Shown: positions 25,613-34,205 of the stretch, piece by piece
Layout: each line of letters opens with the position of its first letter
How positions within the stretch are numbered: the first letter of the stretch is position 1
Notes under the pieces: model-generated
Databases searched by the model: none
Told to the model about the DNA's origin: nothing
The model's input: only the letters and a program-made list of their open reading frames with translations
Program-made: the position numbers and the translations under genes
NCBI RefSeq assembly: GCF_049532905.1
Contig: NZ_CP064032.1
Location: 5,580,001 to 5,644,000, forward strand
Direction: 5' to 3'
DNA: 64,000 nt
From: Dyella_B nitratireducens
GTDB lineage: Bacteria; Pseudomonadota; Gammaproteobacteria; Xanthomonadales; Rhodanobacteraceae

Positions 25613-25622
25613 ACGCCGAGGG

Positions 25623-25958
25623 CTATTTTAGTTGCGCGTCGAGTGCGGCTTCAAGCTTGCGGCGCAACGCGGCCAATCCTTCGGAGATGCCAGGTTCAGC
25701 CGTGTTGTGAGTGGCATGGTTGGCACGCTTCTGCAATTGCAAGTATTCGTGCGTGATGCTGATCGCTGCCAGCACCGCCAGACGATCGAAACCTGGTGTC
25801 TTGGCATGCGTGCGCAAGTCGCGCATCTTGCGGTCGAGAAAGTTGGCCGCTTCCAGCAAGCCTTCGCGTTCTTCCGGCGGACAGGCAATCAGGAATTCGC
25901 GATCGATCAGGCGCAGCGAGACGGGTTCGTTGGTGGACATGCTGATGACGTCAGCCAT
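25623..25958 (-). CDS. zapA: Cell division protein ZapA
   Basis: Z-ring-associated protein that bundles FtsZ filaments. 111 residues from ATG 25958, or 105 from ATG 25940 (MSTNEPVSLRLIDREF), which matches the usual family N-terminus; neither has a clear ribosome site. The globular part (SLRLIDREFLIACPPEEREGLLEAA) is followed by a long coiled coil to the C-terminus. The start at 25958 overlaps the stop of the upstream coiled-coil gene by eight bases. The 6S RNA promoter probably lies in the last codons of this gene. Confidence 0.9.
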   Translation of the reverse strand: MADVISMSTNEPVSLRLIDREFLIACPPEEREGLLEAANFLDRKMRDLRTHAKTPGFDRLAVLAAISITHEYLQLQKRANHATHNTAEPGISEGLAALRRKLEAALDAQLK

Positions 25959-26175
25959 TGTTCTCGAGTGCCTTCAATCGTTGAATCATTGCTTCAACCC
26001 GACTGCGCGCTTGCTCGTTGCGTGCCAGCAGGCTTGCGCGCTCGCTCGCCAGTTGTTCCTGGCTGTGGCGCAGGCTGCGGTTTTCTTCGCTCAAGCGGTG
26101 GACATGGTCGAGCAGCCGATCAAGCTGCTGACTCAGGGCGGCAAGCTCGTGTTGGGCGGCGTCGGGTGTATTCAT
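25951..26175 (-). CDS. Small coiled-coil protein, TIGR02449-type, upstream of zapA
   Basis: 74 residues, almost all heptad-like: LAALSQQLDRLLDHVHRLSEE then EEN-rich and RASLLARNEQARSRVEAM. It resembles the TIGR02449/ZapB-like small proteins found next to zapA in Pseudomonas and xanthomonads. A division role is inferred from shape and neighbour only. ATG 26175 (MNTPDAAQHELAAL) is the likely start; a longer frame to 26295 would run across the divergent promoter region. It overlaps zapA by eight bases. Confidence 0.75.
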   Translation of the reverse strand: MNTPDAAQHELAALSQQLDRLLDHVHRLSEENRSLRHSQEQLASERASLLARNEQARSRVEAMIQRLKALENNG

Positions 26176-26275
26176 GCGACGCACTATATCAGGACGCCGG
26201 AAGAAATCTGTGGCCTGGGACGCCCAAGAACGGTGGTGCATTAAACTTGCCCTTTGAACGTCAATGGAGACCGTA

Positions 26276-26839
26276 ATGACCGCCCCCGAACCCATCGGTC
26301 ACGACGAACTGGACGAAGTCGTCGCACACCTGCGATTGTCCATCCCAGCCAGCGAGTTACACGGTTCCTTGTGTGGTTTGCTGGCGGCCAACGGCAGGCC
26401 GGGCAAGCGATCGGTGCTTAACGCCCTGCATCTCGAAGTCGGCAGCGAAAGCGTGTCCGAACACGACCAGGACACGCTGGATCAACTGGTCCGGCAAAGC
26501 GAGGAAGAGCTGGCCGACCCCGAGCTTGGTTTTGAACCGTTGTTACCGGCCGATGATCGTCCCTTGCCTGAACGTGCCGATGCCTTGGTGAACTGGTGTC
26601 GCGGCTTCCTGGGCGGCTTTGGTTTGGGTGGTCCGGATATGCATGGGAAGTTGTCCGACGAAGGCCGGGAGGTTCTCAACGATATCGGCACCATTGCTTC
26701 CTCATCACTCGATTTCGGCAGTGAAGAGGAAGACGAGGACGCCCTGATCGAAGTGCACGAATTCGTGCGCATGGGCGCCATGCTGCTGTTTACCGAATGT
26801 CACATTCCCGATTCGTCTTCCAACGGCACGTTGCATTGA
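26276..26839 (+). CDS. UPF0149 family protein (YgfB/YecA-like)
   Basis: 187 residues of the UPF0149 family: SELHGSLCGLLAANG at the N-terminus, the LLPADDRPLPERADALVNWCRGFLGGFGLGG core and the acidic C-terminal SEEEDEDALIEVHEFVRMGAMLLF. The E. coli member YgfB is also near pepP; YgfB has been linked to regulation in Pseudomonas, but the biochemical role is unresolved. GGAGA six bases before ATG 26276 fixes the start. The pepP frame overlaps its 3' end. Confidence 0.9.
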   Translation: MTAPEPIGHDELDEVVAHLRLSIPASELHGSLCGLLAANGRPGKRSVLNALHLEVGSESVSEHDQDTLDQLVRQSEEELADPELGFEPLLPADDRPLPERADALVNWCRGFLGGFGLGGPDMHGKLSDEGREVLNDIGTIASSSLDFGSEEEDEDALIEVHEFVRMGAMLLFTECHIPDSSSNGTLH

Positions 26840-28146
26840 ACATCGCTTCCGAGGAATTTGCGCGGCGCCGCCGCCAACTGATGAAAATGGCCGGTGAAGA
26901 CGCGGTAGTGCTGATTGCCACCGCACCCGAGCGCATGCGCAATGCCGATGCCGCCTGGCCGTATCGCCAGGATTCGGATTTCCATTACTTATCCGGTTTC
27001 CCCGAGCCGGATGCGGTGCTTGCGCTGCTGCCTGGCCGCCAGCATGGCGAAGTAGTGCTGTTCTGCCGGGAGCGCGATGCGGAACGCGAGCGCTGGCATG
27101 GCGAATTCGTCGGTACCGAGCGCGCCGTTGCCGATTACGGCATGGATGATGCTTTTCCGATCGACGATATCGACGACATCCTGCCGGGCATGATCGAAGG
27201 CCGGGCGCGCGTCTACTGCCACTTCGGCCGCGAGCCGCAATTCGACGCCCAATTGCTGGGCTGGATGCGCCGTCTGCGCCAATTGCGTGGCGGTGGCGTG
27301 GTACCGAAAGAATTCGTTGCACTCGGCCATCTGCTGCATGATCTGCGTCTGTACAAATCGCGCGCAGAACTGAAGCTGATGCGTGCTTCCGCGGCCATCG
27401 CCGTGGAGGCGCATGTTGCTGCCATGGCCATGGCGCGCGCCGGCCGCCACGAATACGAAGTGGAAGCCGAACTCTTGCGCATGATGCGCAGCCGCGGCGC
27501 CGTGGCGGCATTTCCGCCCATCGTTGCTGGGGGCGCGAATGCGTGTGCCATGCACTACCAGGCCAATCGCGCGATGCTGAAGAACGGCGATTTGCTATTG
27601 ATCGATGCCGGGGCGGAGTTGGAATGCTATGCCTCCGACATCAGCCGCAGTTTTCCGATCAGCGGACGTTTCAGTCGTGAACAGCGCGCGCTTTATGAAA
27701 TCGTGCTTACAGCGCAAGAGGCAGCGATCGACGAAGTGATGCCCGGACGTTCCTACAGTACGGCGCACGATGTAGCGGTGCATGTGATTGCCGAAGGTTT
27801 GTGCGCACTCGGACTGATCAAGGGCGACCCTGCCGAAGCCATCGTGCAAGGCAGCTACAAGCGGTTTTTCCCGGCCAAGACCAGTCATTGGTTAGGGCTG
27901 GACGTGCATGACGTGGGCGATTATCGCGTCGACGGCGAGCCGCGCATGCTGGAGCCGGGCATGGTGCTGACGGTTGAGCCCGGTATCTATATTGCACCGG
28001 ATGATATGACAGTGCCGGAAGCGTGGCGCGGCATTGGCATTCGCATCGAGGACGATGTGGCCGTGACGCGTGATGGCCATGATGTGCTGACTGCGGATGT
28101 ACCCAAGCAGCCGGAAGAGATCGAGGCGGTGCTGGCGGGGCGTTGA
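26797..28146 (+). CDS. pepP: Xaa-Pro aminopeptidase
   Basis: Removes an N-terminal residue next to proline. About 436-449 residues. N-terminal aminopeptidase-P domain (FARRRRQLMKMAGEDAVVLIATAPE and YPYRQDSDFHYLSGFPEPDAVL-like region), then the pita-bread domain whose metal ligands are visible: Asp in LLLIDAGAE, Asp in ASDISRSF, His in LGLDVHDVGD, Glu in TVEPGIY and Glu in IRIEDD. ATG 26797 overlaps the previous gene by 43 bases; a TTG at 26836, overlapping its stop (TTGA), would give the family-like start NIASEEFARRRRQ and is a real alternative. Probably cotranscribed with the UPF0149 gene. Confidence 0.93.
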   Translation: MSHSRFVFQRHVALNIASEEFARRRRQLMKMAGEDAVVLIATAPERMRNADAAWPYRQDSDFHYLSGFPEPDAVLALLPGRQHGEVVLFCRERDAERERWHGEFVGTERAVADYGMDDAFPIDDIDDILPGMIEGRARVYCHFGREPQFDAQLLGWMRRLRQLRGGGVVPKEFVALGHLLHDLRLYKSRAELKLMRASAAIAVEAHVAAMAMARAGRHEYEVEAELLRMMRSRGAVAAFPPIVAGGANACAMHYQANRAMLKNGDLLLIDAGAELECYASDISRSFPISGRFSREQRALYEIVLTAQEAAIDEVMPGRSYSTAHDVAVHVIAEGLCALGLIKGDPAEAIVQGSYKRFFPAKTSHWLGLDVHDVGDYRVDGEPRMLEPGMVLTVEPGIYIAPDDMTVPEAWRGIGIRIEDDVAVTRDGHDVLTADVPKQPEEIEAVLAGR

Positions 28147-28302
28147 CGTGCGGGTAAGGGGCTGATCAGACCGCTGCTGCATGTTTCGCAGTGAATGTGA
28201 TCCCTCGCCAACTTCCCCAAGCCGTCCCACGAATGTCGCACGCCTGCAACCTTGACACCCCAGCATCGCGCGGCCTTATTTAGCGCAAAGAAGGAAGGCA
28301 GC

Positions 28303-30375
28303 ATGACCTCGATGAGCCGTCGCCGATTCCTGCAACTTCTGGGCAGCACGTCGCTGGCCTCGATGCTTCCTGTCAGCATCGCGCGTGCATTGGAGATTCC
28401 TGCCAGCCGTCGCAAGGGCACGATCGAAGATGTCGAGCACATCGTTGTCCTGATGCAGGAAAACCGTGCCTTCGACCATTACTTCGGCGCGCTGAAAGGT
28501 GTGCGCGGGTTTGGCGATCCGCGGCCGGTGAATCTCACGTCTGGCCATTCCGTGTGGTACCAGCCCGACGGTTCCAGCTACGTGCTGCCGTTCCATCCCC
28601 CCGCGCCAGACCTGGGGCTGCAGTTCCTCGAAGATCTCGCCCACGACTGGACCAGCACGCATGCCGCGTGGAACGCTGGCCAGTACGACCAATGGGTGCC
28701 CAGCAAAGGCACCACCACCATGGCGTACCTCACGCGCGAGGACATTCCATTCCATTACGCGCTTGCCGACGCGTTCACCGTTTGCGATGCGTACCACTGC
28801 TCCGTGATGGGCCCTACCGATCCGAACCGCTACTACATGTGGACGGGTTGGGTAGGCAATGACGGCGCGGGCGGTGGTCCGGTGATCGACAATGCGGAAG
28901 CGGGCTACGGCTGGTCTACCTATCCCGAGGCGCTGCAGCAGGCCGGCATTTCCTGGAAGGTCTACCAGGACGCCGGTACCGGCCTGGACGCTGCCGGTTC
29001 CTGGGGTTGGGGTGACGATGCCTATATCGGCAACTATGGCGACAACTCGTTGCTGTATTTCAACCAGTATCGCCATGCCCAGCCGGGCAGCCCGCTCTAT
29101 CAAGGCGCCAGAGCGGGTACGAACATTTCCGCTGGCGGCACATTGTTCGACGAACTGCGCAGCGACGTGCTTGGCAACAAGCTGCCGCAGGTATCGTGGA
29201 TCGCCGCGCCTGAAGCGTATAGCGAGCATCCCAATTGGCCAGCCAACTATGGCGCCTGGTACATCTCGCAGGTGCTGGATGCACTGACCAGTAATCCGGA
29301 TGTTTTTAGCAAGACCGTGTTGTTCATCACCTACGATGAAAACGACGGCTTTTTTGATCACATGATTCCGCCGTGCGTGCCGCCTTCCGACACGCAAGGA
29401 CAATCCACCGTATCAACCGCCAACGAAATCTTTGCCGGCAACGTCTATTACCCGGCCGGCCCGTATGGCCTTGGGCCACGTGTGCCGATGATCGTGGTGT
29501 CGCCGTGGAGCAAGGGTGGCTGGGTGTGCTCGGAGGTATTCGACCACACGTCGATCATCCGTTTTATCGAGCAGCGCTTCGGTGTGCAGGAACCCAACAT
29601 CACGCCATGGCGTCGTGCCGTGTGTGGTGACCTTACGTCGGCGTTCGATTTTGCCAAGCCCAACGGCGTGCAGCCGGTGTTGCCGAGTACGAAGGCATAC
29701 ATGCCGCCGGATGATCTGCGCCATCCTGATTACTCGCCCATGCCGCCGGTGAACCAGGCGCTGCCCATGCAGGAGCAGGGTATGAAACCGTTGCGCGCGG
29801 TGCCGTATGACTTGCAGGCGATTGGCCGTTGGGATAGCGGGCAGTTCCACATCGATTTCCAAAACGAGGGGCGCCTGGGCGCATGCTTCCATGTGCGTTC
29901 TGGCAATGCGTCCAGTGGTCCGTGGTATTACACCGTGGAGGGGGAAAAATCGCTTTCCGCCGCATGGCCAGTGCAGGGTGCCTACGAATGGCACGTGTAC
30001 GGACCGAATGGATTCGTACGCAGCTTCAAGGGCGACAGCGCATCGCGCAAAACTACCTTGCAGATTGCCAGCCGTTACCAACGTGAAGGTGGTGGCATGG
30101 TGCTGACGTTGGCAAACGAAGGCAGCGACTTCTGCAACGTCACCGTTGAAAACCTCTACGACGGTGAATCGATGACATACATGCTCAAGCCTGGTGAACA
30201 TGCTGAGAAGCACTGGTCTCTGGGTGACAGCTACGGTTGGTATGACTTGATCGTACGTGCCGATGCGGAGGCTGGTTTCGTGCAGCGCCTGGCCGGACAT
30301 GTCGAGACGGGCGGGCCAGGCGTCACGGATCCGGCGATGGGGCAGGCGCGCTGGCAGGACTATCAGAAGCTTTGA
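28303..30375 (+). CDS. Phosphocholine-specific phospholipase C, Tat-exported
   Basis: 690 residues. A twin-arginine signal (SRRRFLQLLGSTSLASML, cleavage near ARA/LEI) sends it folded across the inner membrane. The phosphoesterase domain has VLMQENRAFDHYFGALKG, GPTDPNRYYMWTGW and ITYDENDGFFDH, typical of the PlcH/PlcN family that cleaves phosphatidylcholine or related lipids; two small C-terminal beta domains of the kind found in that family cover about residues 500-690. AAGGAAGG six bases before ATG 28303 fixes the start. It stands alone between pepP and a convergent regulator. A phosphate-scavenging or virulence role is family knowledge, not shown here. Confidence 0.9.
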   Translation: MTSMSRRRFLQLLGSTSLASMLPVSIARALEIPASRRKGTIEDVEHIVVLMQENRAFDHYFGALKGVRGFGDPRPVNLTSGHSVWYQPDGSSYVLPFHPPAPDLGLQFLEDLAHDWTSTHAAWNAGQYDQWVPSKGTTTMAYLTREDIPFHYALADAFTVCDAYHCSVMGPTDPNRYYMWTGWVGNDGAGGGPVIDNAEAGYGWSTYPEALQQAGISWKVYQDAGTGLDAAGSWGWGDDAYIGNYGDNSLLYFNQYRHAQPGSPLYQGARAGTNISAGGTLFDELRSDVLGNKLPQVSWIAAPEAYSEHPNWPANYGAWYISQVLDALTSNPDVFSKTVLFITYDENDGFFDHMIPPCVPPSDTQGQSTVSTANEIFAGNVYYPAGPYGLGPRVPMIVVSPWSKGGWVCSEVFDHTSIIRFIEQRFGVQEPNITPWRRAVCGDLTSAFDFAKPNGVQPVLPSTKAYMPPDDLRHPDYSPMPPVNQALPMQEQGMKPLRAVPYDLQAIGRWDSGQFHIDFQNEGRLGACFHVRSGNASSGPWYYTVEGEKSLSAAWPVQGAYEWHVYGPNGFVRSFKGDSASRKTTLQIASRYQREGGGMVLTLANEGSDFCNVTVENLYDGESMTYMLKPGEHAEKHWSLGDSYGWYDLIVRADAEAGFVQRLAGHVETGGPGVTDPAMGQARWQDYQKL

Positions 30376-30404
30376 GCTGGACACGTTGAGGTTTGCACCC
30401 CAGT

Positions 30405-31229
30405 CTACGCGTTGTCGCGAAGTACCAGCTTTCGACAGAATTCTGCCGTTTCTTCGTCCATGGGAAAGCACGACTCGATATGCATCTCGTCGATGGTCAC
30501 GTCGCGCGGTGTACCGAATGTCGTGATGGTGGAGAAGAAGCTCAACTGCTGGTCATCCACCCGAAAGATGGTGGTCAGCAACGGTGAGGGTGCCGTGCTG
30601 AGGTCGCGTATCCGCCATTGCATGGGGACACCAGGATAGGCGAGCGCCTCATCCAGCAAGGCGCGCGCCACGGTATCGGACGGCGTAGCGGATACCACAT
30701 CGTGCAGATGCCGGATCAAGTCGCCAGCCACGTCCTCCCAATTGACGATGGCGGAGCGCAGATCGTTCGGATCGAAAATCTGCCGGATCATGTTCGCGTG
30801 CGGACTGCTCGCGCCGCGCAATACGAAGTTGGCCACGCGTGCCGCCGCATGGTTCGCCATCAGGATGTCCCAGTGGCGGTTGAGCAGAAAGGCAGGGTAG
30901 GGTTCCTGCTGTTCCAGCATCAGCTCAATGGCGCGGCGTATTTGCGTCATGGCCGGTGTGCTCAGCGACGTTTCTGGAAACTTCGGTGCATAACCGGCGG
31001 CCATCAGCAAGGCATTGCATTCGCGCAGCGGCATGCCGAGCGCATCCGCCAGGCGCAGCACCATGTCGCGGCTCGGCTGAGCCTTGCCGGTTTCCATACA
31101 GCTCAGGTGACGCGCCGATATGTCGGCTGCCAGTGCGAGATCAAGCTGGCTCAGCCGCCGGCTGGCACGCCATTCGCGCAGCAACTGGCCGATAGGCGGG
31201 GCATGTGTGGTGGATGTCTTGGCGTCCAA
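30405..31229 (-). CDS. XRE-family regulator with MmyB-like ligand-binding domain
   Basis: 274 residues. The N-terminal HTH spans about 13-70 (LREWRASRRLSQLDLALAAD, ISARHLSCMETGKAQPSRDM). The rest (AFLLNRHWDILMANHAAARV onward, to WRIRDLSTAP and FFSTITTFGTPRDVTIDEM) matches the MmyB-type domain found in many bacterial regulators, which may bind a lipid-like or other small ligand. It is divergent from an alpha/beta hydrolase with 154 bases between, where two 17-bp dyads lie; it is probably the regulator of that gene and of itself. Confidence 0.88.
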   Translation of the reverse strand: MDAKTSTTHAPPIGQLLREWRASRRLSQLDLALAADISARHLSCMETGKAQPSRDMVLRLADALGMPLRECNALLMAAGYAPKFPETSLSTPAMTQIRRAIELMLEQQEPYPAFLLNRHWDILMANHAAARVANFVLRGASSPHANMIRQIFDPNDLRSAIVNWEDVAGDLIRHLHDVVSATPSDTVARALLDEALAYPGVPMQWRIRDLSTAPSPLLTTIFRVDDQQLSFFSTITTFGTPRDVTIDEMHIESCFPMDEETAEFCRKLVLRDNA

Positions 31230-31285
31230 GGGCTAAGTAGGTGCGAGGTGTGGGCGGATGCTAAACCGCTGCCTGCAAGAAAACC

Positions 31286-31325
31286 ATGACCTCAAAGATC
31301 ATGCGGCCATGACCTCCCACGTCAT
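31286..31325. promoter_or_regulatory. Two 17-bp dyads between XRE regulator and hydrolase
   Basis: ATGACCTCAAAGATCAT (31286-31302) and ATGACCTCCCACGTCAT (31309-31325) share the first eight bases, have inverted ATGA..TCAT ends and are 23 bases apart start to start, about two helical turns. This is the usual arrangement of a cooperative operator pair. The divergent XRE gene is the natural candidate to bind them. Confidence 0.5.
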
Positions 31326-31383
31326 TGATCGGCCGCGCCGGTAAAGGAATGATGCCGCCGTCCAATCAATCGGGAAAACATCC

Positions 31384-32352
31384 ATGCAGCGCAGAGCTTT
31401 CTTGCAACTTACCGCCGGTCTGATCACCTCCGGCATGCTGGCGGCTTATGCACCTGGTTTGCGGGCGGCCGTCAGCAGCACGGATGAAAGGCGCTTCCAT
31501 GCCAGTCGGCGATTCGTGCAGACGCCCTTTGGGCGTATCGCCTATGTGGAGCGTGGCACCGGTGAGACAGCGTTGTTCCTGCACGGTTTTCCTTTGAACA
31601 GCTTCCAGTGGCGCGGCGCGCTGGATCGTCTTTCGCCGTACCGTCGCTGCATTGCGCCGGACTTTCTTGGCCTTGGATATACCGAGGTGGCCGACGGACA
31701 GAGCGTAGCGCCAGATGCGCAGGTGGCGATGCTGGTGGCGTTGCTGGATACCTTGGGTGTTGCTCATGTGGATCTGGTCGGCAGTGACAGCGGTGGTGCG
31801 GTAGCTCAACTCTTCGTCACAAAGCATCCAGAGCGTGTACGCAGCCTGCTGCTCACTAACTGCGATACGGAACATGAAAGTCCTCCAGCTGCGATGCTGC
31901 CCGTGATTGCGCTATCGCATCAAGGCAAGTTCGTCGATCAATGGCTTGCTCCCTGGCTCGCCGACAAGAAGCTTGCCCGTTCGCCACAAGGTATTGGCGG
32001 CATGTGTTATGCCGACCCCACAGACCCTACGGATGAAGCCATCGACTGCTACTTTGCGCCGCTGGTGAGTTCACCTCATCGTAAGGCGCTTGTGCACGCT
32101 TATGCCATCGCGCTTGAGCACAATCCGCTGGCTGGCATTGCGCCAGCGCTGCATCGTTGCAAGGTGCCTACGCGCGTGGTGTGGGGTGTGGACGATACGA
32201 TCTTTTCGTTGGCAGGCGCAGAGTATCTGGATAAGACGCTAGGACATTCGCTGGGAGTCAGGCGCGTGGCGAACGCCAAGTTGTTCTTTCCGGAAGAGCG
32301 GCCAGATGTGATTGCGGAAGAGGCGAGGAGGTTGTGGCAGGTGGTTGCGTAA
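31384..32352 (+). CDS. Exported alpha/beta hydrolase, haloalkane dehalogenase/epoxide hydrolase-like
   Basis: 322 residues. An N-terminal RRAFLQLTAGLITSGMLAAY segment resembles a Tat or Sec signal (MQRRAFL is Tat-like). The core has the oxyanion region LFLHGFPLNSFQW and the nucleophile elbow VGSDSGG with Asp135, as in haloalkane dehalogenases and epoxide hydrolases, and VVWGVDD for the acid. The usual catalytic His in a GH(F/Y) motif near the C-terminus is not seen; the equivalent place reads NAKLFFPEERPD. It may use another residue or another chemistry. The gene is divergent from the XRE regulator. Substrate unknown. Confidence 0.82.
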   Translation: MQRRAFLQLTAGLITSGMLAAYAPGLRAAVSSTDERRFHASRRFVQTPFGRIAYVERGTGETALFLHGFPLNSFQWRGALDRLSPYRRCIAPDFLGLGYTEVADGQSVAPDAQVAMLVALLDTLGVAHVDLVGSDSGGAVAQLFVTKHPERVRSLLLTNCDTEHESPPAAMLPVIALSHQGKFVDQWLAPWLADKKLARSPQGIGGMCYADPTDPTDEAIDCYFAPLVSSPHRKALVHAYAIALEHNPLAGIAPALHRCKVPTRVVWGVDDTIFSLAGAEYLDKTLGHSLGVRRVANAKLFFPEERPDVIAEEARRLWQVVA

Positions 32353-32428
32353 ACAAGTCTGTCGCGGATCGTGCTTGCTCTGCTTCTTATGCAGCATCGG
32401 GCGTATTAATTACAAGAAAACCAACCAG

Positions 32429-32701
32429 AAGGCCATCATTCCCGCTTTCGCGCACTGCTATCCGGGAAAAATCTTTTTGCTTAGTTAGGTCTCGACACGT
32501 GGCCCGACGGCGAAAATTTTTTCCGTACATTCAACGTCACCGAAAATCGTCGCCCCGGCGAAAGCCGGGGCCCAGTGTCTTGGGCGATATGCAAGTCGCC
32601 GGGTCCCGGCTTTCGCCGGGACGACGATCTATCAGGCGTTACGGCGAATGGAACGATTTTTTCCTCGGACAGCAGTGCGCTTTCGCAGGAATGATGGCCT
32701 T
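32429..32701. mobile_element. 273-bp non-coding element with 45-bp terminal inverted repeats and inner REP pair
   Basis: The left end (32429-32473, beginning AAGGCCATCATTCC) is inverted at 32655-32701 (ending GGAATGATGGCCTT) with a few mismatches and small gaps. Inside, 32549-32628 is a second inverted pair built on CCCCGGCGAAAGCCGGGG and CCCGGCTTTCGCCGGG, the REP type also seen at 7103. There is no transposase gene; short frames across it are repeat-derived. The shape is that of a miniature inverted-repeat element or a compound REP. No target-site duplication was clear. Confidence 0.6.
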
Positions 32702-32723
32702 GAGGGAAGATGATATTTAGCTG

Positions 32724-34043
32724 TTAGTTCAGCGCCACAAACGCGTGACGCGTCAGGTTCTCCGGCTCGCCATCTGTACACACCACATCGTCCTCAATAC
32801 GAATGCCGCCATAGGGACGGAACGCATCCACCTTGTTCCAGTCGATATCACTTGAAACCGGCTTGGCGCGCAACTCCTCCAGCAGCATGTCGATGAAGTA
32901 GAGCCCTGGTTCAATGGTGACCACCATGCCCGGCTCCAGCACGCGCGTCATGCGCAGATAGGGGTGGCCTTCCGGGCGCGGAATGAAACCGCCGCTTTCA
33001 TTGACCTGGAAGCCGGCGACATCGTGCACTTGCAGACCGATGGGATGGCCGAGCCCGTGCGGGAAAAACGCCGAGGTAACGCCGGACTGCACAGCGCTTT
33101 CCGCACTCATGCGAATCACGCCGTGTTCGCGCAGTACGTCAGCGATGACGTGATGCGCATGGATGTGTAGCTCCGGGTAGCTTTGCCCTGCTTTGACTTT
33201 GGCCGCGAAACCTTGCTGCGCGTGCTCCATGCTATGGATCAGCGCCTGAAATGTCTCATGGCCGTGAGCCGCATAAGTGCGCGTGATATCGCTGGCATAA
33301 CCAGACTGGCTACCGCCGGCATCGATCAGGAACGAGCGGCTTTGCTTCGGTGGCGTGCGATCGAAGTTCGTGTAGTGCAGTACGGCGCCGTGTTCGTTGA
33401 GACACACGATGTTGGCATAGGGCAATTCTGCTTCTGTCTGTCTGGCGGCGGCGAGGTAGGCCATCTGGATGCCGAACTCGCTCTCGCCTGCGCGGAAGGC
33501 TTGCTCTGCAGCGCGATGTGCACGCGTACCGATGCGGCTTGCTTCACGCATCAACGTCAGTTCGTAGGGCGTCTTGTAGCTTCGATGCCAGTGCAGGTAA
33601 TTGACCACCGCTTCCGGATTGTTGATTTCCACACCTTCGATGCTGGGGCATTCCGGTGCGATGACTGCACGATGGCCTTTTGGCAACAGCGCCACCGCTT
33701 CGGCGCTCGTGCGCACGGTGCTGATGTCGAATTGATCCACCCAGTAGCCGCTCGGCGCGGCGGGGACGACATGCCAGTAGTCGCGGGGCTGCACGAAGAT
33801 CAACTTCGGTTTGTTGCCCGGTGTGTACACCACCCAGCTGCCTGGCGTGTCGGTCAGTGGTAGCCAATGACGGAAATGGGGATTGGCGACAAAGGCGTAA
33901 TCCTGGTCATCGAGGAATTTTCGCAAGGGCGTGCTGGCAGCGATCAGCAGATGATCAAAGCCGCCCAGCGCCAGCGCCTTGTCTGCACGTTGGCGCAGCG
34001 TGGCGACGTGTTGGGCGTATAACGAGGCAAGATCTTGGTTCAT
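32724..34043 (-). CDS. pepQ: Xaa-Pro dipeptidase (prolidase)
   Basis: 439 residues, like E. coli PepQ (443). Hydrolyses Xaa-Pro dipeptides; PepQ also has organophosphate hydrolase side activity. Metal ligands visible in order: Asp in FLIDAGGS, Asp in ASDITRTY, His in GLGHPIGLQVHD, Glu in VTIEPGLYF and Glu in IRIEDDVV. A second pita-bread peptidase gene (pepP) is in the same window, but the two are only distantly related and differ in N-terminal domains. It appears monocistronic; the 32.4-kb repeat element lies at its 3' end. Confidence 0.93.
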   Translation of the reverse strand: MNQDLASLYAQHVATLRQRADKALALGGFDHLLIAASTPLRKFLDDQDYAFVANPHFRHWLPLTDTPGSWVVYTPGNKPKLIFVQPRDYWHVVPAAPSGYWVDQFDISTVRTSAEAVALLPKGHRAVIAPECPSIEGVEINNPEAVVNYLHWHRSYKTPYELTLMREASRIGTRAHRAAEQAFRAGESEFGIQMAYLAAARQTEAELPYANIVCLNEHGAVLHYTNFDRTPPKQSRSFLIDAGGSQSGYASDITRTYAAHGHETFQALIHSMEHAQQGFAAKVKAGQSYPELHIHAHHVIADVLREHGVIRMSAESAVQSGVTSAFFPHGLGHPIGLQVHDVAGFQVNESGGFIPRPEGHPYLRMTRVLEPGMVVTIEPGLYFIDMLLEELRAKPVSSDIDWNKVDAFRPYGGIRIEDDVVCTDGEPENLTRHAFVALN

Positions 34044-34205
34044 GCATCAGTTCCGGCGGTGGTCCTAATCCAGCCAGTGTAGCGCGGGTAGGCATGAGCA
34101 CCGCGATAGACGCATGTTTAGAAAAAATTCGTCACAGCATGAGAAAAAATCCGCACAACTGCGCGCGGAGAGCTGCATAGAGCAGTCACAACTCATGCGC
34201 TCCGA

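Noticed and set aside
32334..32720. 128-residue plus-strand frame after the alpha/beta hydrolase
   Set aside because: Runs through the REP pair and the terminal inverted repeats at 32429-32701, giving PRRKPGPS-type text typical of repeat translation.
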